Positions 15,033 to 24,105 of a stretch of DNA of 64,000 nt are shown piece after piece. The translations under genes were made by a program, and so were the position numbers. This stretch comes from Cloacibacterium caeni (GTDB taxonomy: Bacteria; Bacteroidota; Bacteroidia; Flavobacteriales; Weeksellaceae): NCBI RefSeq assembly GCF_907163125.1, contig NZ_OU015319.1:1426001-1490000 (forward strand). Direction: 5' to 3'. The notes under the pieces are model-generated. The model did not search any database, was not told where the DNA came from, and saw only the letters and a list, made by a program, of their open reading frames with translations. Position 1 is the stretch's first letter. Every line of letters starts with the position of its first letter.

Positions 15033-16421
15033 CTAATCAAATAAATGCGTTTCTTTTGGCTTGCTTACAGGATATTTTTCTGTAAAACAACCGAAACAAT
15101 GGTCAGAAGAACCTAAAATCACTTTTAAATTATCAATGCTCAAAAATTCTAAACTGTCTACTCCCAAATAATCTTTTAATTCTTCCACAGACATATTTGC
15201 TGCGATTAAATCATCTTTTTTCGGCGTATCAATTCCTAAGAAACATGGCGCAATAATAGGCGGAGAAACACTTCTGAAATGAATTTCTTTCGCTCCACTG
15301 TCTCTTAAAATTTTCACCAATCGTTTAGAAGTTGTTCCTCTTACAATAGAATCATCAATAATGACCACTGACTTGCCTTTGATTTCAGCAACAATAGGAT
15401 TCAGTTTCAAATTCACTACTCTTTCTCTCATTTCCTGAGACGGAACAATGAAACTTCTTGCGATGTATCTGTTTTTAATTAAAACTGGTCTAAATGGTAT
15501 CCCAGAAGCTTTAGAATAGCCAATTGCAGCAGGAACTCCAGAATCAGGAACTCCAATCACTACATCTGCTTTTACAGGAGCTTGTTCCCAAATTTTTTCG
15601 CCAGACTTTTCTCTAATTTCGTGTACATTAATTCCCTCTAAAGTGGTATCAGGCCTTGCAAAATAAATATATTCAAAAGCACAGATTCTTCTTTCGCAAT
15701 TTTCTTTAACCAAGAAACTCTGTAAACCTTCGTGATGCTCAGAAGTATAAACAATTTCACCAGGAAGAATATCTCTTACATATTGCGCTCCTACAGCATC
15801 TAGTGCGCATGTTTCAGAAGCACAAACGAAAGTTTTTTCATCTATCGCTCCTAAAACCAAAGGACGAATTCCGTGAAAATCTCTGAATGCAAAAAATTTA
15901 TTTCTGGTCATTCCTACAACGGAATAAGCGCCTTCTATTTTTTCCATGGTTGCTTTTATCGCACCACGCAATCCTAAATCCAGATTTTTCTGAATCAATC
16001 TCAATATCACCTCAGAGTCTGAAGTTGCTTTGAAAACTACACCTTCCGCTTCTAATTCTGCTTTGAGTTCTTGCGCATTGGTCAAATTACCATTATGAGC
16101 AATCGACAAAATAATTTGGTCGTACTCATTTTTTGCAAAAAATGGCTGAAAATTATAGGTTTTTTTATCTCCAGCTGTGGTATAACGAGTATGACCAATC
16201 ACTGCATTTCCCAATAATGCTTCAGGATTTGGAATGGTTTTAAAAACATCCAACACCAAACCTTCATCTTTTACGGTAATAATTTTGCCTTGAGAAGAAA
16301 CAGAAATACCGCAAGCTTCTTGTCCGCGATGCTGCAAAGCAAACAATCCGAACTGAGAAAGCGAGAATGTATCTACCTCATTATCAGAATACAAACCAAA
16401 AATTCCACATTCTTCTTCCAT
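15033..16421 (-). CDS. purF: Amidophosphoribosyltransferase
   Basis: PurF makes 5-phosphoribosylamine from PRPP and glutamine, the first committed step of purine synthesis. From ATG 16421 the protein starts MEEECGIFGLY, so Cys5 becomes the N-terminal nucleophile after removal of a short propeptide. The PRPP loop VVIIDDSIVRGTTS and four cysteines in NCERRICAF, APCFLG and DHCFGCF fit the iron-sulfur type. The frame is open to 16538, but that 39-residue extension translates iterated GGTATTT repeats bordering the four-helix-bundle gene, so I reject it. The gene ends the purB-purL-purC-purF cluster. Confidence 0.95.
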   Translation of the reverse strand: MEEECGIFGLYSDNEVDTFSLSQFGLFALQHRGQEACGISVSSQGKIITVKDEGLVLDVFKTIPNPEALLGNAVIGHTRYTTAGDKKTYNFQPFFAKNEYDQIILSIAHNGNLTNAQELKAELEAEGVVFKATSDSEVILRLIQKNLDLGLRGAIKATMEKIEGAYSVVGMTRNKFFAFRDFHGIRPLVLGAIDEKTFVCASETCALDAVGAQYVRDILPGEIVYTSEHHEGLQSFLVKENCERRICAFEYIYFARPDTTLEGINVHEIREKSGEKIWEQAPVKADVVIGVPDSGVPAAIGYSKASGIPFRPVLIKNRYIARSFIVPSQEMRERVVNLKLNPIVAEIKGKSVVIIDDSIVRGTTSKRLVKILRDSGAKEIHFRSVSPPIIAPCFLGIDTPKKDDLIAANMSVEELKDYLGVDSLEFLSIDNLKVILGSSDHCFGCFTEKYPVSKPKETHLFD

Positions 16422-16464
16422 TTTATCAAATGGGTAATTGGTATTTGGTATTTGGTATTTGGTA

Positions 16465-16494
16465 TTTTGAAAATCATTATAACGATTTTCAAAA
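16465..16494 (-). terminator. Hairpin after the four-helix-bundle gene
   Basis: TTTTGAAAATC and GATTTTCAAAA are perfect 11-bp arms around ATTATAAC. It lies between the four-helix-bundle stop and purF, inside the candidate cassette. It could attenuate transcription into purF or be an end structure of the cassette. Confidence 0.45.
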
Positions 16495-16537
16495 GCATAT
16501 TTGGATATAGTTGAATAATTTTGAAATTCTAATTTCA

Positions 16538-16885
16538 TTACAACGTTTTTTGGAGATTATGATTCATTTTCATTATTGAATCTAATTCTTTAGAAATGGT
16601 CTCTAGTTCTTCTTCTGAAATGTATTCTAATTCTTTTGAAATAATTAATTGAGTTTCTAATTCAAAACAAGAACCAATTGAAATTTGTAAAAAATTCTTA
16701 AACTGAGCGTTTGAATTCCTACCCGCACCTTCAGCAATATTAGAAGGAATTGAAATTGCAGCTCTTCTTAATTGTTGAGTCAAAACAAACATTTCTTCCT
16801 TCGGAAATTTTCTGGTTAAATTATATATATTTTTAACAAGGGAAATTGATGAAATCCATACATTCAGTTTTTTATAATTGTGCAT
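16538..16885 (-). CDS. Four helix bundle protein (S23/IVP family)
   Basis: This 115-residue, wholly helical protein carries the family core RRAAISIPSNIAEG near residues 40-53 and RNSNAQFKNFLQIS after it. Relatives are encoded in intervening sequences of some 23S rRNA genes, as stand-alone genes, and as the Avd accessory of diversity-generating retroelements. No enzymatic motif is present and the cellular role is unknown. It sits inside the purine operon with inverted short repeats on both sides, which is foreign to the pathway. No reverse transcriptase or variable repeat is seen nearby, so it is not a retroelement here. Confidence 0.88.
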   Translation of the reverse strand: MHNYKKLNVWISSISLVKNIYNLTRKFPKEEMFVLTQQLRRAAISIPSNIAEGAGRNSNAQFKNFLQISIGSCFELETQLIISKELEYISEEELETISKELDSIMKMNHNLQKTL

Positions 16886-16956
16886 AAAATTTATTTTTTA
16901 AAACTTAATACTAAATACCAATTACTAGATACCAATTACTAATTACTAGATACCAA

Positions 16957-17676
16957 TTACTTTCCTAGAGCTTTTTTCAATCTTTCATAGATTTCTACAT
17001 ACGCTTCAGTAACTTCGCCCAAATCACGTCTGAATCTATCTTTATCGAGTTTTTTCATGGTATCTTTATCCCAAAGTCTGCAAGTATCTGGAGAAATTTC
17101 GTCTGCTAGAATAATTTTACCATCAGATGTTTTTCCTAATTCGATTTTGAAATCTACCAAAATAATGTTCATCTTATCGAACAATTCTTTCAGTAACTCA
17201 TTGATTTTATTGGTTAAAGCATACATTTCGTCCAACTCTTCTTTGGTAGCAGCTCCCAGGAAAATGGCGTGATAATCATTAATCAAAGGATCGCCCAATT
17301 CGTCTTTTTTGTAGCAAATATCAAAAATAGTCACTGGAGATTTAATTCCTTCTTCTACTCCTAACCTTTGAGCCATACTTCCCGCAGCGTAGTTTCTCAC
17401 CACCATTTCTAGAGGAATAATGCTCACTTTTCTTACCAATTGTTCTCTTTCATTCAATTGTTTGATGAAATGAGTTGGGATTCCTTTTTCTTGTAAATAC
17501 TCAAAAATAAGTGTAGTAATAGCGTTATTCATTTCGCCTTTCAAATCGAAACTTCCACGTTTTTGAGCATTAAAAGCTGTGGCATCGTCTTTGAATTTTA
17601 CAATTACTTCTTCTGGATTTTCTGTTGCGAAAACTTGTTTAGCTTTTCCTTCGTAAAGCATTTCACCTTTATTCAT
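16957..17676 (-). CDS. purC: Phosphoribosylaminoimidazole-succinocarboxamide synthase (SAICAR synthase)
   Basis: This 239-residue ATP-dependent ligase joins CAIR and aspartate in purine synthesis. Family blocks are complete: LLYEGKAK-type start ([11 protein letters not shown]), [40 protein letters not shown] and [15 protein letters not shown]. Start at ATG 17676 gives [11 protein letters not shown]; the internal Met6 is possible. The stop codon lies within the last repeat unit of the four-helix-bundle cassette, so the very C-terminus may have been altered by that insertion. It follows purL by about 135 bp filled with palindromes. Confidence 0.95.
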   Translation of the reverse strand: MNKGEMLYEGKAKQVFATENPEEVIVKFKDDATAFNAQKRGSFDLKGEMNNAITTLIFEYLQEKGIPTHFIKQLNEREQLVRKVSIIPLEMVVRNYAAGSMAQRLGVEEGIKSPVTIFDICYKKDELGDPLINDYHAIFLGAATKEELDEMYALTNKINELLKELFDKMNIILVDFKIELGKTSDGKIILADEISPDTCRLWDKDTMKKLDKDRFRRDLGEVTEAYVEIYERLKKALGK

Positions 17677-17710
17677 TTTATTGAGATTTTATTATTTATT
17701 CTATTTTTTT

Positions 17711-17809
17711 GTTGGAATTAATTCCAACCTTTAAAATCGTTCGTCGCTCCGCGACTCTCCTTTAATATTATTTGAAAATCCGGGATTTTCAGACAAGTCT
17801 CGACTTGTC
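17711..17809. repeat. Run of four palindromes between purL and purC
   Basis: In 100 bp there are GTTGGAATTAATTCCAAC (17711-17728, perfect), GTCGC-TCC-GCGAC (17743-17755), GAAAATC-CGG-GATTTTC (17774-17790) and GACAAGT-CTCG-ACTTGTC (17792-17809). The second belongs to the module also found at 5209-5232. No gene is present. Confidence 0.85.
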
Positions 17810-17810
17810 C

Positions 17811-20800
17811 TTACCTAAAATATTCTACTCCGTTTCTGAAAATATTATGATAATTTGCGGTAGGAATGTTTTTGAACAAACCTTCTGCGAAACGTTCTGG
17901 ATGCCCCATTCTTCCATAAATCTTACCACTTTCACTTGTAATTCCTTCAATTCCGAACAGCGATTGATTAGGATTAAATGGCATTCCATGTGCTATATTC
18001 CCATCAGTATCGATATATTGCGTAGCAATCTGACCCTTTTTATATAAATCTAGCAACACTTCTTCCGAAGCCATGAATCGGCCTTCACCGTGAGAAATTG
18101 GGATGGTATAAACCTCACCTTTCATTCCCTTTAACCAAGGCGAATCATCATTGATGACTTTTACATCTACCATCTGAGAAATATGTCTTCCAATAGCGTT
18201 GTGCGCTAAAGTTGGCGATGTTTCATCTAAATCTCTGATTTCGCCATAAGGAAGCAAACCAGATTTTACCAAAGCCTGAAAACCGTTACAAATTCCCAAA
18301 ATCATTCCGTCTCTGGAAAGCAATTCGTGAACCGCATTTTTCATCTTTTCATTCTTCAAAACATTCACAATAAATTTAGCCGAACCGTCTGGTTCATCAC
18401 CTGCTGAAAAGCCTCCTGAAAATACTAGAATCTGTGACTGTTTAATTTTTTCCACCCAAGCTTCTATACTTTCGTCAAGCAATTGATGGTTTAAATTTTT
18501 CAGTGGTAAACTATCTACTAATGCGCCTTCTTTTCTGAAAGCATTTTGCGTTTCGTATTCACAATTGGTTCCTGGGAAAATTGGAGCAAAAACTCTAGGC
18601 TTTCCTATTTTATGAGAAATAATGTTGATTGATTTTTTCTCTGTTCCGTTCAAATTTTCATCAAAATTAATTTGAATTCTTTCCTTTTCTTTAGTTGGAA
18701 ATAAATTTTCAAATGTCCCAAAATTAACTTCAAGTAATTTATTGATTTCAAAATTTAAATTATTGATTTTGATTATATTTAAATTTTTAACCTCACCTAT
18801 TAATTCAAGTAAATTACTGTCTAATTTTTCTGAAGATTCTATTACTAATCCACCGATATTTTTTTCGAGCAAGAATTTTTCATCTAAAGAAATTTCTGCT
18901 CCTAAAAGATTTCCAAAACTCATTTTTGCAACGGCAACTGCAACTCCACCATCTTTAATGGTTTTCACAGAAACGATTTTATTGTCCTGAATCCCTTGAT
19001 GAATATAGTCAAAAACTTCGATTAAATTTTCGTAATTTGGCAATCCATTTTCTTGCAATTGATGATGGAAATGATAAATAAAATTTCCCACTTTTTTGAA
19101 CTCTGGAGAAATGGTGTTTAATTTTTTTCCATCAGCACAAGCGAAGGAAATTAAGGTTGGCGGAACATTGATATCTTGATACGTTCCACTCATAGAATCC
19201 TTACCACCAATTGCCGCTAAACCAAGGTTCATTTGTGCATCATAAGCACCTAAAAGTGATGCTAAAGGTTTCCCCCATTTTTCTGGATTATTGCCTAATT
19301 TTTCAAAATATTCCTGAAAACTCAGTCTGATATTTCTAAAATTACCGCCCATTGCAACGATTTTAGCCACCGATTCTACTACTGCTAAACTTGCACCAAT
19401 CATAGAATTTTGCTTGGAAATTTCAGCATCAAAACCCCAACTTGCATAAGAAACCGTTTCTATATTTTCAGCATTCAAAATAGGTAACGTTTGCACACAT
19501 CCTTCGGTTTCTGTAGTTTGATATTTCCCACCAAAAGGAAGCGCAACTGTAGTCGCACCCACTGTAGAATCAAACATTTCAACTAATCCTTTTTGAGAAG
19601 CGGTATTTTTTTCTGCTAAAATTTTGTAGAAATTCTCTTCATTAAACTCAATAGATTTTGAGTTAACTTCTTGTAAATGGGCAATTCTTGCCTTTTGATA
19701 TTTGCTACAACCACTTGTATCCAGAAAATCTCTGCTGAGATCTACTATTTTTTGTCCGTTCCAGAACATTTGCATCCTACCGCTATCTGTAACTTTTGCT
19801 ACTTCGACAGCTTTTATGTTTTCTGATTCGCAGAATTTGATAAATTTATCTTTTTCGTTCGCTTCAATCACTACTGCCATTCTTTCTTGAGATTCCGAAA
19901 TCGCGAGTTCCGTTCCATTCAAACCTTCATATTTCAAAGGTAAAACATCGAGGTTAATCTCCAGTGAATCAGCAATTTCGCCAATTGCAACAGAAACTCC
20001 ACCCGCTCCAAAATCATTTGATTTTTTAATCAACTTCGTTACTTCTGGATTTCTAAATAATCGTTGAATCTTTCGTTCTTCCACCGCATTTCCTTTCTGC
20101 ACTTCAGAACTCATCGTATGAATAGAAGTTTCGTCTTGCTCTTTAGAACTTCCCGTTGCTCCGCCAACTCCATCTCTTCCCGTTGCACCCCCTAAAACAA
20201 TTACGACATCGCCAACTGCTGGTTTTTCTCTGCGAACCCAAGATTTTGGAACCGCACCTGCAACAAAACCAACTTCCATTCGTTTTGCTTTATAACCTTC
20301 GTCATAAATTTCAGAAACGTGAGTCGTCGCCAAACCAATTTGATTTCCGTAAGAAGAATATCCATTTGCCGCTTGTTTAGAAATAGTTCTTTGTGGCAAT
20401 TTACCCGGTAAAGTTTCAGAAATAGGTTCTAAAACATCTGCAGCGCCTGTTAAACGCATCGCTTGGAACACAAAAGCTCTACCAGATAATGGATCTCTGA
20501 TTGCGCCACCCAAACAAGTAGAAGCACCACCAAAAGGTTCAATTTCTGTAGGGTGATTGTGTGTTTCGTTTTTGAATAACAAATACCAAGGTTCTTTTTT
20601 ACCGTCAAATTCGGCTTCAATTTCTATCGTACAAGCATTGATTTCATCTGAAACGACTAGATTTTCTAGCTTGCCTGTTTTATGGAAATATCTTGCGCAA
20701 ACCGTTGCTAAATCCATCAAAGAGATTGGTTTTGCTTCTCTGCCCAAGAATCTCCTTTTCTCTAAATAATCGTTGAATATTTTTTCTAAAGTTTCTTTGA

Positions 20801-21506
20801 ACTTTCCTTCAAACTGAATATCAGTCAGTTCTGTTTCAAAAGTAGTGTGACGACAATGGTCACTCCAATACGTATCCAGAACTTTTAGTTCAGTTTCGGT
20901 CGGATTTCTGTTTTCTGATTTAAAATAATCTTGAATAAATTGCAAATCATCAAAACCAAAGGCGAAACCGTGATTGTTGTAAAAATCGTTAAGTTGTTGA
21001 GTGGTTAAATCGTTGAAATCGTGATAAATTTTGATTTGATCTGGAGTTTCTTCCGCTGGAATTTCTAAAATTTCAAGATTTTTTTCTTGAGATTCTACTT
21101 TATTAATGAGTAAATCTTTAATTTTTGATAAATCTGAAACTTCAACTCCTTGTAATTCTATCAATTTACCACTTCTTACGGTAGATTTTTCATTTCCAGT
21201 GAGTAAGGCGATGCATTGCTGTGCAGAATCTGCTCTTTGATCATATTGCCCAGGAAGAAATTCTGTTGCAAAATAAATGGATTTTGCTGGATTTTCATGA
21301 TGCAAAATATCCACCACTGGATCTACAAAAGTATTGTTGACTACTTTTTCAAATTCCAATTCGTCTAAGCCAAAAATATCATAGATATTAAAGACTTTCA
21401 CCGATTGAATGTTTGGCAAAATAGATTTAATTTCATTTAAAACTTTAGGACTTTCTACATCGAAAATTCCTCTTTTTTCTACGAAAATTCTTTTTTTATG
21501 AGACAT
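17811..21506 (-). CDS. purL: Phosphoribosylformylglycinamidine synthase, large single-chain form
   Basis: This 1231-residue enzyme makes FGAM from FGAR, ATP and glutamine. Its length is that of the fused form. A PurS-like N-terminal part is followed by the linker block TYWSDHCRHTTF, two AIRS-type halves (NETHNHPTEIEPFGGA in the first, GGKDSMSGTY in the second) and a C-terminal glutamine amidotransferase. The amidotransferase Cys1073 lies in GICNGFQALV and the His/Glu pair in GRMGHPERF. It follows purB by 70 bp, consistent with one transcript through purC and purF. No PurQ or small PurL genes are needed. Confidence 0.96.
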   Translation of the reverse strand: MSHKKRIFVEKRGIFDVESPKVLNEIKSILPNIQSVKVFNIYDIFGLDELEFEKVVNNTFVDPVVDILHHENPAKSIYFATEFLPGQYDQRADSAQQCIALLTGNEKSTVRSGKLIELQGVEVSDLSKIKDLLINKVESQEKNLEILEIPAEETPDQIKIYHDFNDLTTQQLNDFYNNHGFAFGFDDLQFIQDYFKSENRNPTETELKVLDTYWSDHCRHTTFETELTDIQFEGKFKETLEKIFNDYLEKRRFLGREAKPISLMDLATVCARYFHKTGKLENLVVSDEINACTIEIEAEFDGKKEPWYLLFKNETHNHPTEIEPFGGASTCLGGAIRDPLSGRAFVFQAMRLTGAADVLEPISETLPGKLPQRTISKQAANGYSSYGNQIGLATTHVSEIYDEGYKAKRMEVGFVAGAVPKSWVRREKPAVGDVVIVLGGATGRDGVGGATGSSKEQDETSIHTMSSEVQKGNAVEERKIQRLFRNPEVTKLIKKSNDFGAGGVSVAIGEIADSLEINLDVLPLKYEGLNGTELAISESQERMAVVIEANEKDKFIKFCESENIKAVEVAKVTDSGRMQMFWNGQKIVDLSRDFLDTSGCSKYQKARIAHLQEVNSKSIEFNEENFYKILAEKNTASQKGLVEMFDSTVGATTVALPFGGKYQTTETEGCVQTLPILNAENIETVSYASWGFDAEISKQNSMIGASLAVVESVAKIVAMGGNFRNIRLSFQEYFEKLGNNPEKWGKPLASLLGAYDAQMNLGLAAIGGKDSMSGTYQDINVPPTLISFACADGKKLNTISPEFKKVGNFIYHFHHQLQENGLPNYENLIEVFDYIHQGIQDNKIVSVKTIKDGGVAVAVAKMSFGNLLGAEISLDEKFLLEKNIGGLVIESSEKLDSNLLELIGEVKNLNIIKINNLNFEINKLLEVNFGTFENLFPTKEKERIQINFDENLNGTEKKSINIISHKIGKPRVFAPIFPGTNCEYETQNAFRKEGALVDSLPLKNLNHQLLDESIEAWVEKIKQSQILVFSGGFSAGDEPDGSAKFIVNVLKNEKMKNAVHELLSRDGMILGICNGFQALVKSGLLPYGEIRDLDETSPTLAHNAIGRHISQMVDVKVINDDSPWLKGMKGEVYTIPISHGEGRFMASEEVLLDLYKKGQIATQYIDTDGNIAHGMPFNPNQSLFGIEGITSESGKIYGRMGHPERFAEGLFKNIPTANYHNIFRNGVEYFR

Positions 21507-21576
21507 CAGATGTCAGATTTAAATATTAGATTTATTACTTTTCAAACAAAAAGTGCAGCGACAACGCTGCACAAAT

Positions 21577-23004
21577 TTATACTTTTAGTTCTGATTCTAA
21601 GCCAATTAAGTCGGCGTATTTTTCCAAAACAGGTTGAATTTCTTGCTGAACAAATTCCTCGGTTTGGATAGGTGCGAAGCCGATGAAATTTTTAGGGTCT
21701 AAAACCTCTTTCAATTTCGATTTGTCTAATTTCAGGGAATTGTCATTCATGATCCTTTCTATTAAGTCGTTTTCTTTGCCCTCCATTTTTACCTTTTTCG
21801 AGGCTTCCATAGAATGAACACGTATCACTTCGTGAATTTCCTGTCGGTCACCACCCGCTTTCACTTCCTCCATGATGATGTATTCTGTCGCCATAAACGG
21901 AAGTTCTTCCATAATATGTTTATGAATTCTGTTTTCGTACACAACGATTCCATTCATAATGTTATTCCAAATCAATAAAATAGCATCTACAGCCAAAAAC
22001 GCTTGAGGAATCGTTAATCTTTTATTCGCAGAATCGTCCAAAGTTCTTTCGAACCATTGAGTAGCGGCTACCATTGCAGATGAATTTTGCAATGACATCA
22101 CATATTTTGCTAATGCAGAAATTCTTTCAGAACGCATAGGATTACGTTTGTAAGCCATCGCAGATGAACCGATTTGATTTTTCTCAAAAGGTTCTTCTAT
22201 TTCTTTTAAATTCTGTAAAAGTCTTAAATCATTGGTGAATTTATGAGCAGATTGTGCAATATTTGACAATAACGCCAAAACTTTTGCGTCAATTTTTCTG
22301 TCGTAAGTTTGACCAGAAACTCCGAAAACCTTCTCAAAACCAAAACGTTTGGACAATTCTTTGTCTAAATATTTCACTTTAGAATAATCTCCGTTAAACA
22401 ACTCTAAAAAGCTTGCTGCGGTTCCTGTAGTTCCTTTTACTCCTCTAAATCTTAGGGTTTCAAGGAAAAATTCTAATTCTTCTAAATCCAGAAGTAAAGA
22501 TTGCAACCAAAGCGTAGCACGTTTCCCAACCGTAGTTAACTGTGCTGGTTGAAAGTGTGTGAAACCAAGCGTAGGCAAATCTTTATATTGAAGTGAAAAA
22601 TCAGAAAGATTTTTGATGACGTTCACCAATTGTTTTCTGATAATTTGCAGTCCGTCTCTAATTTGAATAAGGTCTGTATTATCTCCTACAAATGCCGAAG
22701 TTGCACCCAAATGAATGATTGGTTTAGCTAATGGAGCAACATCTCCGTAAGTATGAACATGCGCCATCACATCATGACGAAACTTCTTTTCGTAGTGTGC
22801 TGCTTTTTCGAAATCTATGTTTTCTGAATGTTCTTTGAGCTGAGCAATTTGCTCATCGGTAATGTCTAAACCGAGGTCTTTTTCTATTTCTGCGAGCGCA
22901 ATCCACAGTTTTCTCCAAGTTCTAAATTTCTGATTAGGTGAGAAATTGAAGAGCATTTCTTCACTAGAATAGCGCTCTTCTAATGGATTTTTGTAAGAAT
23001 TCAT
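21577..23004 (-). CDS. purB: Adenylosuccinate lyase
   Basis: This fumarase/aspartase-superfamily enzyme acts twice in purine synthesis, splitting SAICAR and adenylosuccinate to release fumarate. The 475-residue chain has the flexible-loop signature SSAMAYKRNPMRSERIS near residue 288 and HLGATSAFVGDNTD near 100. It reads from ATG 23004; the codon just before it is TTG and I see no reason to use it. It leads the minus-strand cluster purB-purL-purC-purF, with a -7 element at 23037-23044. Confidence 0.95.
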   Translation of the reverse strand: MNSYKNPLEERYSSEEMLFNFSPNQKFRTWRKLWIALAEIEKDLGLDITDEQIAQLKEHSENIDFEKAAHYEKKFRHDVMAHVHTYGDVAPLAKPIIHLGATSAFVGDNTDLIQIRDGLQIIRKQLVNVIKNLSDFSLQYKDLPTLGFTHFQPAQLTTVGKRATLWLQSLLLDLEELEFFLETLRFRGVKGTTGTAASFLELFNGDYSKVKYLDKELSKRFGFEKVFGVSGQTYDRKIDAKVLALLSNIAQSAHKFTNDLRLLQNLKEIEEPFEKNQIGSSAMAYKRNPMRSERISALAKYVMSLQNSSAMVAATQWFERTLDDSANKRLTIPQAFLAVDAILLIWNNIMNGIVVYENRIHKHIMEELPFMATEYIIMEEVKAGGDRQEIHEVIRVHSMEASKKVKMEGKENDLIERIMNDNSLKLDKSKLKEVLDPKNFIGFAPIQTEEFVQQEIQPVLEKYADLIGLESELKV

Positions 23005-23036
23005 CAAAGGTCTTTTTTTTACTTTTTTTAGATGCT

Positions 23037-23044
23037 CAAAAATA
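23037..23044 (-). promoter_or_regulatory. Putative -7 element of the pur cluster
   Basis: On the minus strand TATTTTTG matches TAnnTTTG, 32 bp before the purB start. It is the only good match seen ahead of the cluster. Confidence 0.5.
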
Positions 23045-23106
23045 CAATAATAATACTTTTTGCACCAATTTATTTAAAGAAAATTAACATTAAATTAACT
23101 TTCAAC

Positions 23107-23136
23107 AAAAAACGCAGGAAAATTCCCTGCGTTTCA
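23107..23136 (-). terminator. Terminator of the SDR gene
   Basis: AACGCAGG and CCCTGCGTT pair with a one-base bulge, with a T-tract on the minus strand, directly after the SDR stop and before purB. Confidence 0.7.
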
Positions 23137-23139
23137 ATT

Positions 23140-23946
23140 TTATTTTCTACCTGTAAAATCTTTCATGGTATCATAAATTCCAAAGACATTTTTCATCACC
23201 CAATCGAAGGCTGGAATCGGTAAAATTCCTTGTGAAAAACGAATAAACCAATAAGGAAGTGGCATTGCCAAAATCTTGGTTCCTTTTTCTATGGCTTTGA
23301 TAATTCTTTCTGAAGTTGGCTCTGGTTCTAGAATCGGAAGCAATTTAGATTTCACTCCGTCAAACATTCCTGTGTTAATGTAAAAAGGCATGATTGTAGT
23401 GACAGAAATATTCTTACCCAGTTGTTGCATTTCTAATCGTAAAGAATCACTCCAACCGTTTACTGCCCATTTTGAAGCTGCGTAAACAGACATTTTAGGA
23501 TTAGAAATCAATCCTGCTGAAGAAGCGATATTACAAATGGCACCAGAGTTTTCTTTCATCATTTCTGGTAAAAATTCTAGCGTAATGTGCATTAAAGCAT
23601 TCGCATTAATCAATAACGATTTCTGAATTTGTTCGTGGGTGTGTTCATGGAAATATTTCCCTACTACAATTCCAGCATTGTTAATGAGAATATCTACTTT
23701 TCCTACTTCTGTTCTTACTCTTTGTGCAGCGATTTTAATTTCGTCTAGATTAGAAACATCTACTTTATACGTAGAAATTTCTTTCCCAAATTTTGCAAAT
23801 TCTTCTTTGGTTTTGGCTAAACCTTCTTCATTAATGTCCCAAATAATCAAATTGGAGGCACCTCTTTCCAAAGATTTTCTTGCCATGATTTTACCAATTC
23901 CAGAGCAACCACCCGTAATCAGTACTTTTTTATTTTTAAAATCCAT
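23140..23946 (-). CDS. Short-chain dehydrogenase/reductase family oxidoreductase
   Basis: The 268-residue classical SDR has the NAD(P)-binding TGGCSGIGK near residue 11, NNAG near 89, the catalytic Ser of CNIASSAGLIS and the YAASKWAVNG motif with Tyr and Lys four apart. The substrate cannot be read from the sequence. Hydrophobic C-terminal segments (PLPYWFIRF) recall SDRs that act on lipid substrates at the membrane. It is divergent from the aldehyde dehydrogenase gene at 24106, so the two could serve a shared alcohol/aldehyde or lipid pathway, but that is only suggested by position. Confidence 0.88.
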   Translation of the reverse strand: MDFKNKKVLITGGCSGIGKIMARKSLERGASNLIIWDINEEGLAKTKEEFAKFGKEISTYKVDVSNLDEIKIAAQRVRTEVGKVDILINNAGIVVGKYFHEHTHEQIQKSLLINANALMHITLEFLPEMMKENSGAICNIASSAGLISNPKMSVYAASKWAVNGWSDSLRLEMQQLGKNISVTTIMPFYINTGMFDGVKSKLLPILEPEPTSERIIKAIEKGTKILAMPLPYWFIRFSQGILPIPAFDWVMKNVFGIYDTMKDFTGRK

Positions 23947-24088
23947 ATCAATTAATTTTTCTTTTATTCAACGCAGTAAGATACTTCAGAAAAGCATTCT
24001 TTTTCTTTAAAATTCTAAAACTATTATTTCTCACATAAAGTCTTTTTGAAACTTAAAAAATATTCCTTCGAAAATCTACAGTTTATTT

Positions 24089-24096
24089 TATCTTTG
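24089..24096 (+). promoter_or_regulatory. Putative -7 element of the aldehyde dehydrogenase gene
   Basis: TATCTTTG matches TAnnTTTG. It ends 9 bp before ATG 24106, which would give an almost leaderless mRNA. ATG 24118 would give a normal short leader. Confidence 0.5.
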
Positions 24097-24105
24097 TGAA
24101 AATCA

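Larger units (their letters stand above)
16434..16959. mobile_element. Candidate four-helix-bundle cassette bounded by inverted iterated repeats
   Basis: GTAATTGGTATTTGGTATT at 16434-16452 and its inverted counterpart at 16907-16925 match at 18 of 19 positions and bracket the gene 16538-16885. On the left GGTATTT is reiterated four times. On the right the unit TAGATACCAATTAC repeats up to 16960, and its last copy supplies the purC stop codon. The left edge lies 13 bp from the purF ATG. The arrangement suggests insertion into the purC-purF junction. No target duplication was identified and mobility is an inference. Confidence 0.55.

Noticed and set aside
16538-16885. Diversity-generating retroelement (Avd-like gene)
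   Set aside because: The helical protein is of the related family, but no reverse transcriptase, template repeat or variable repeat is seen nearby.
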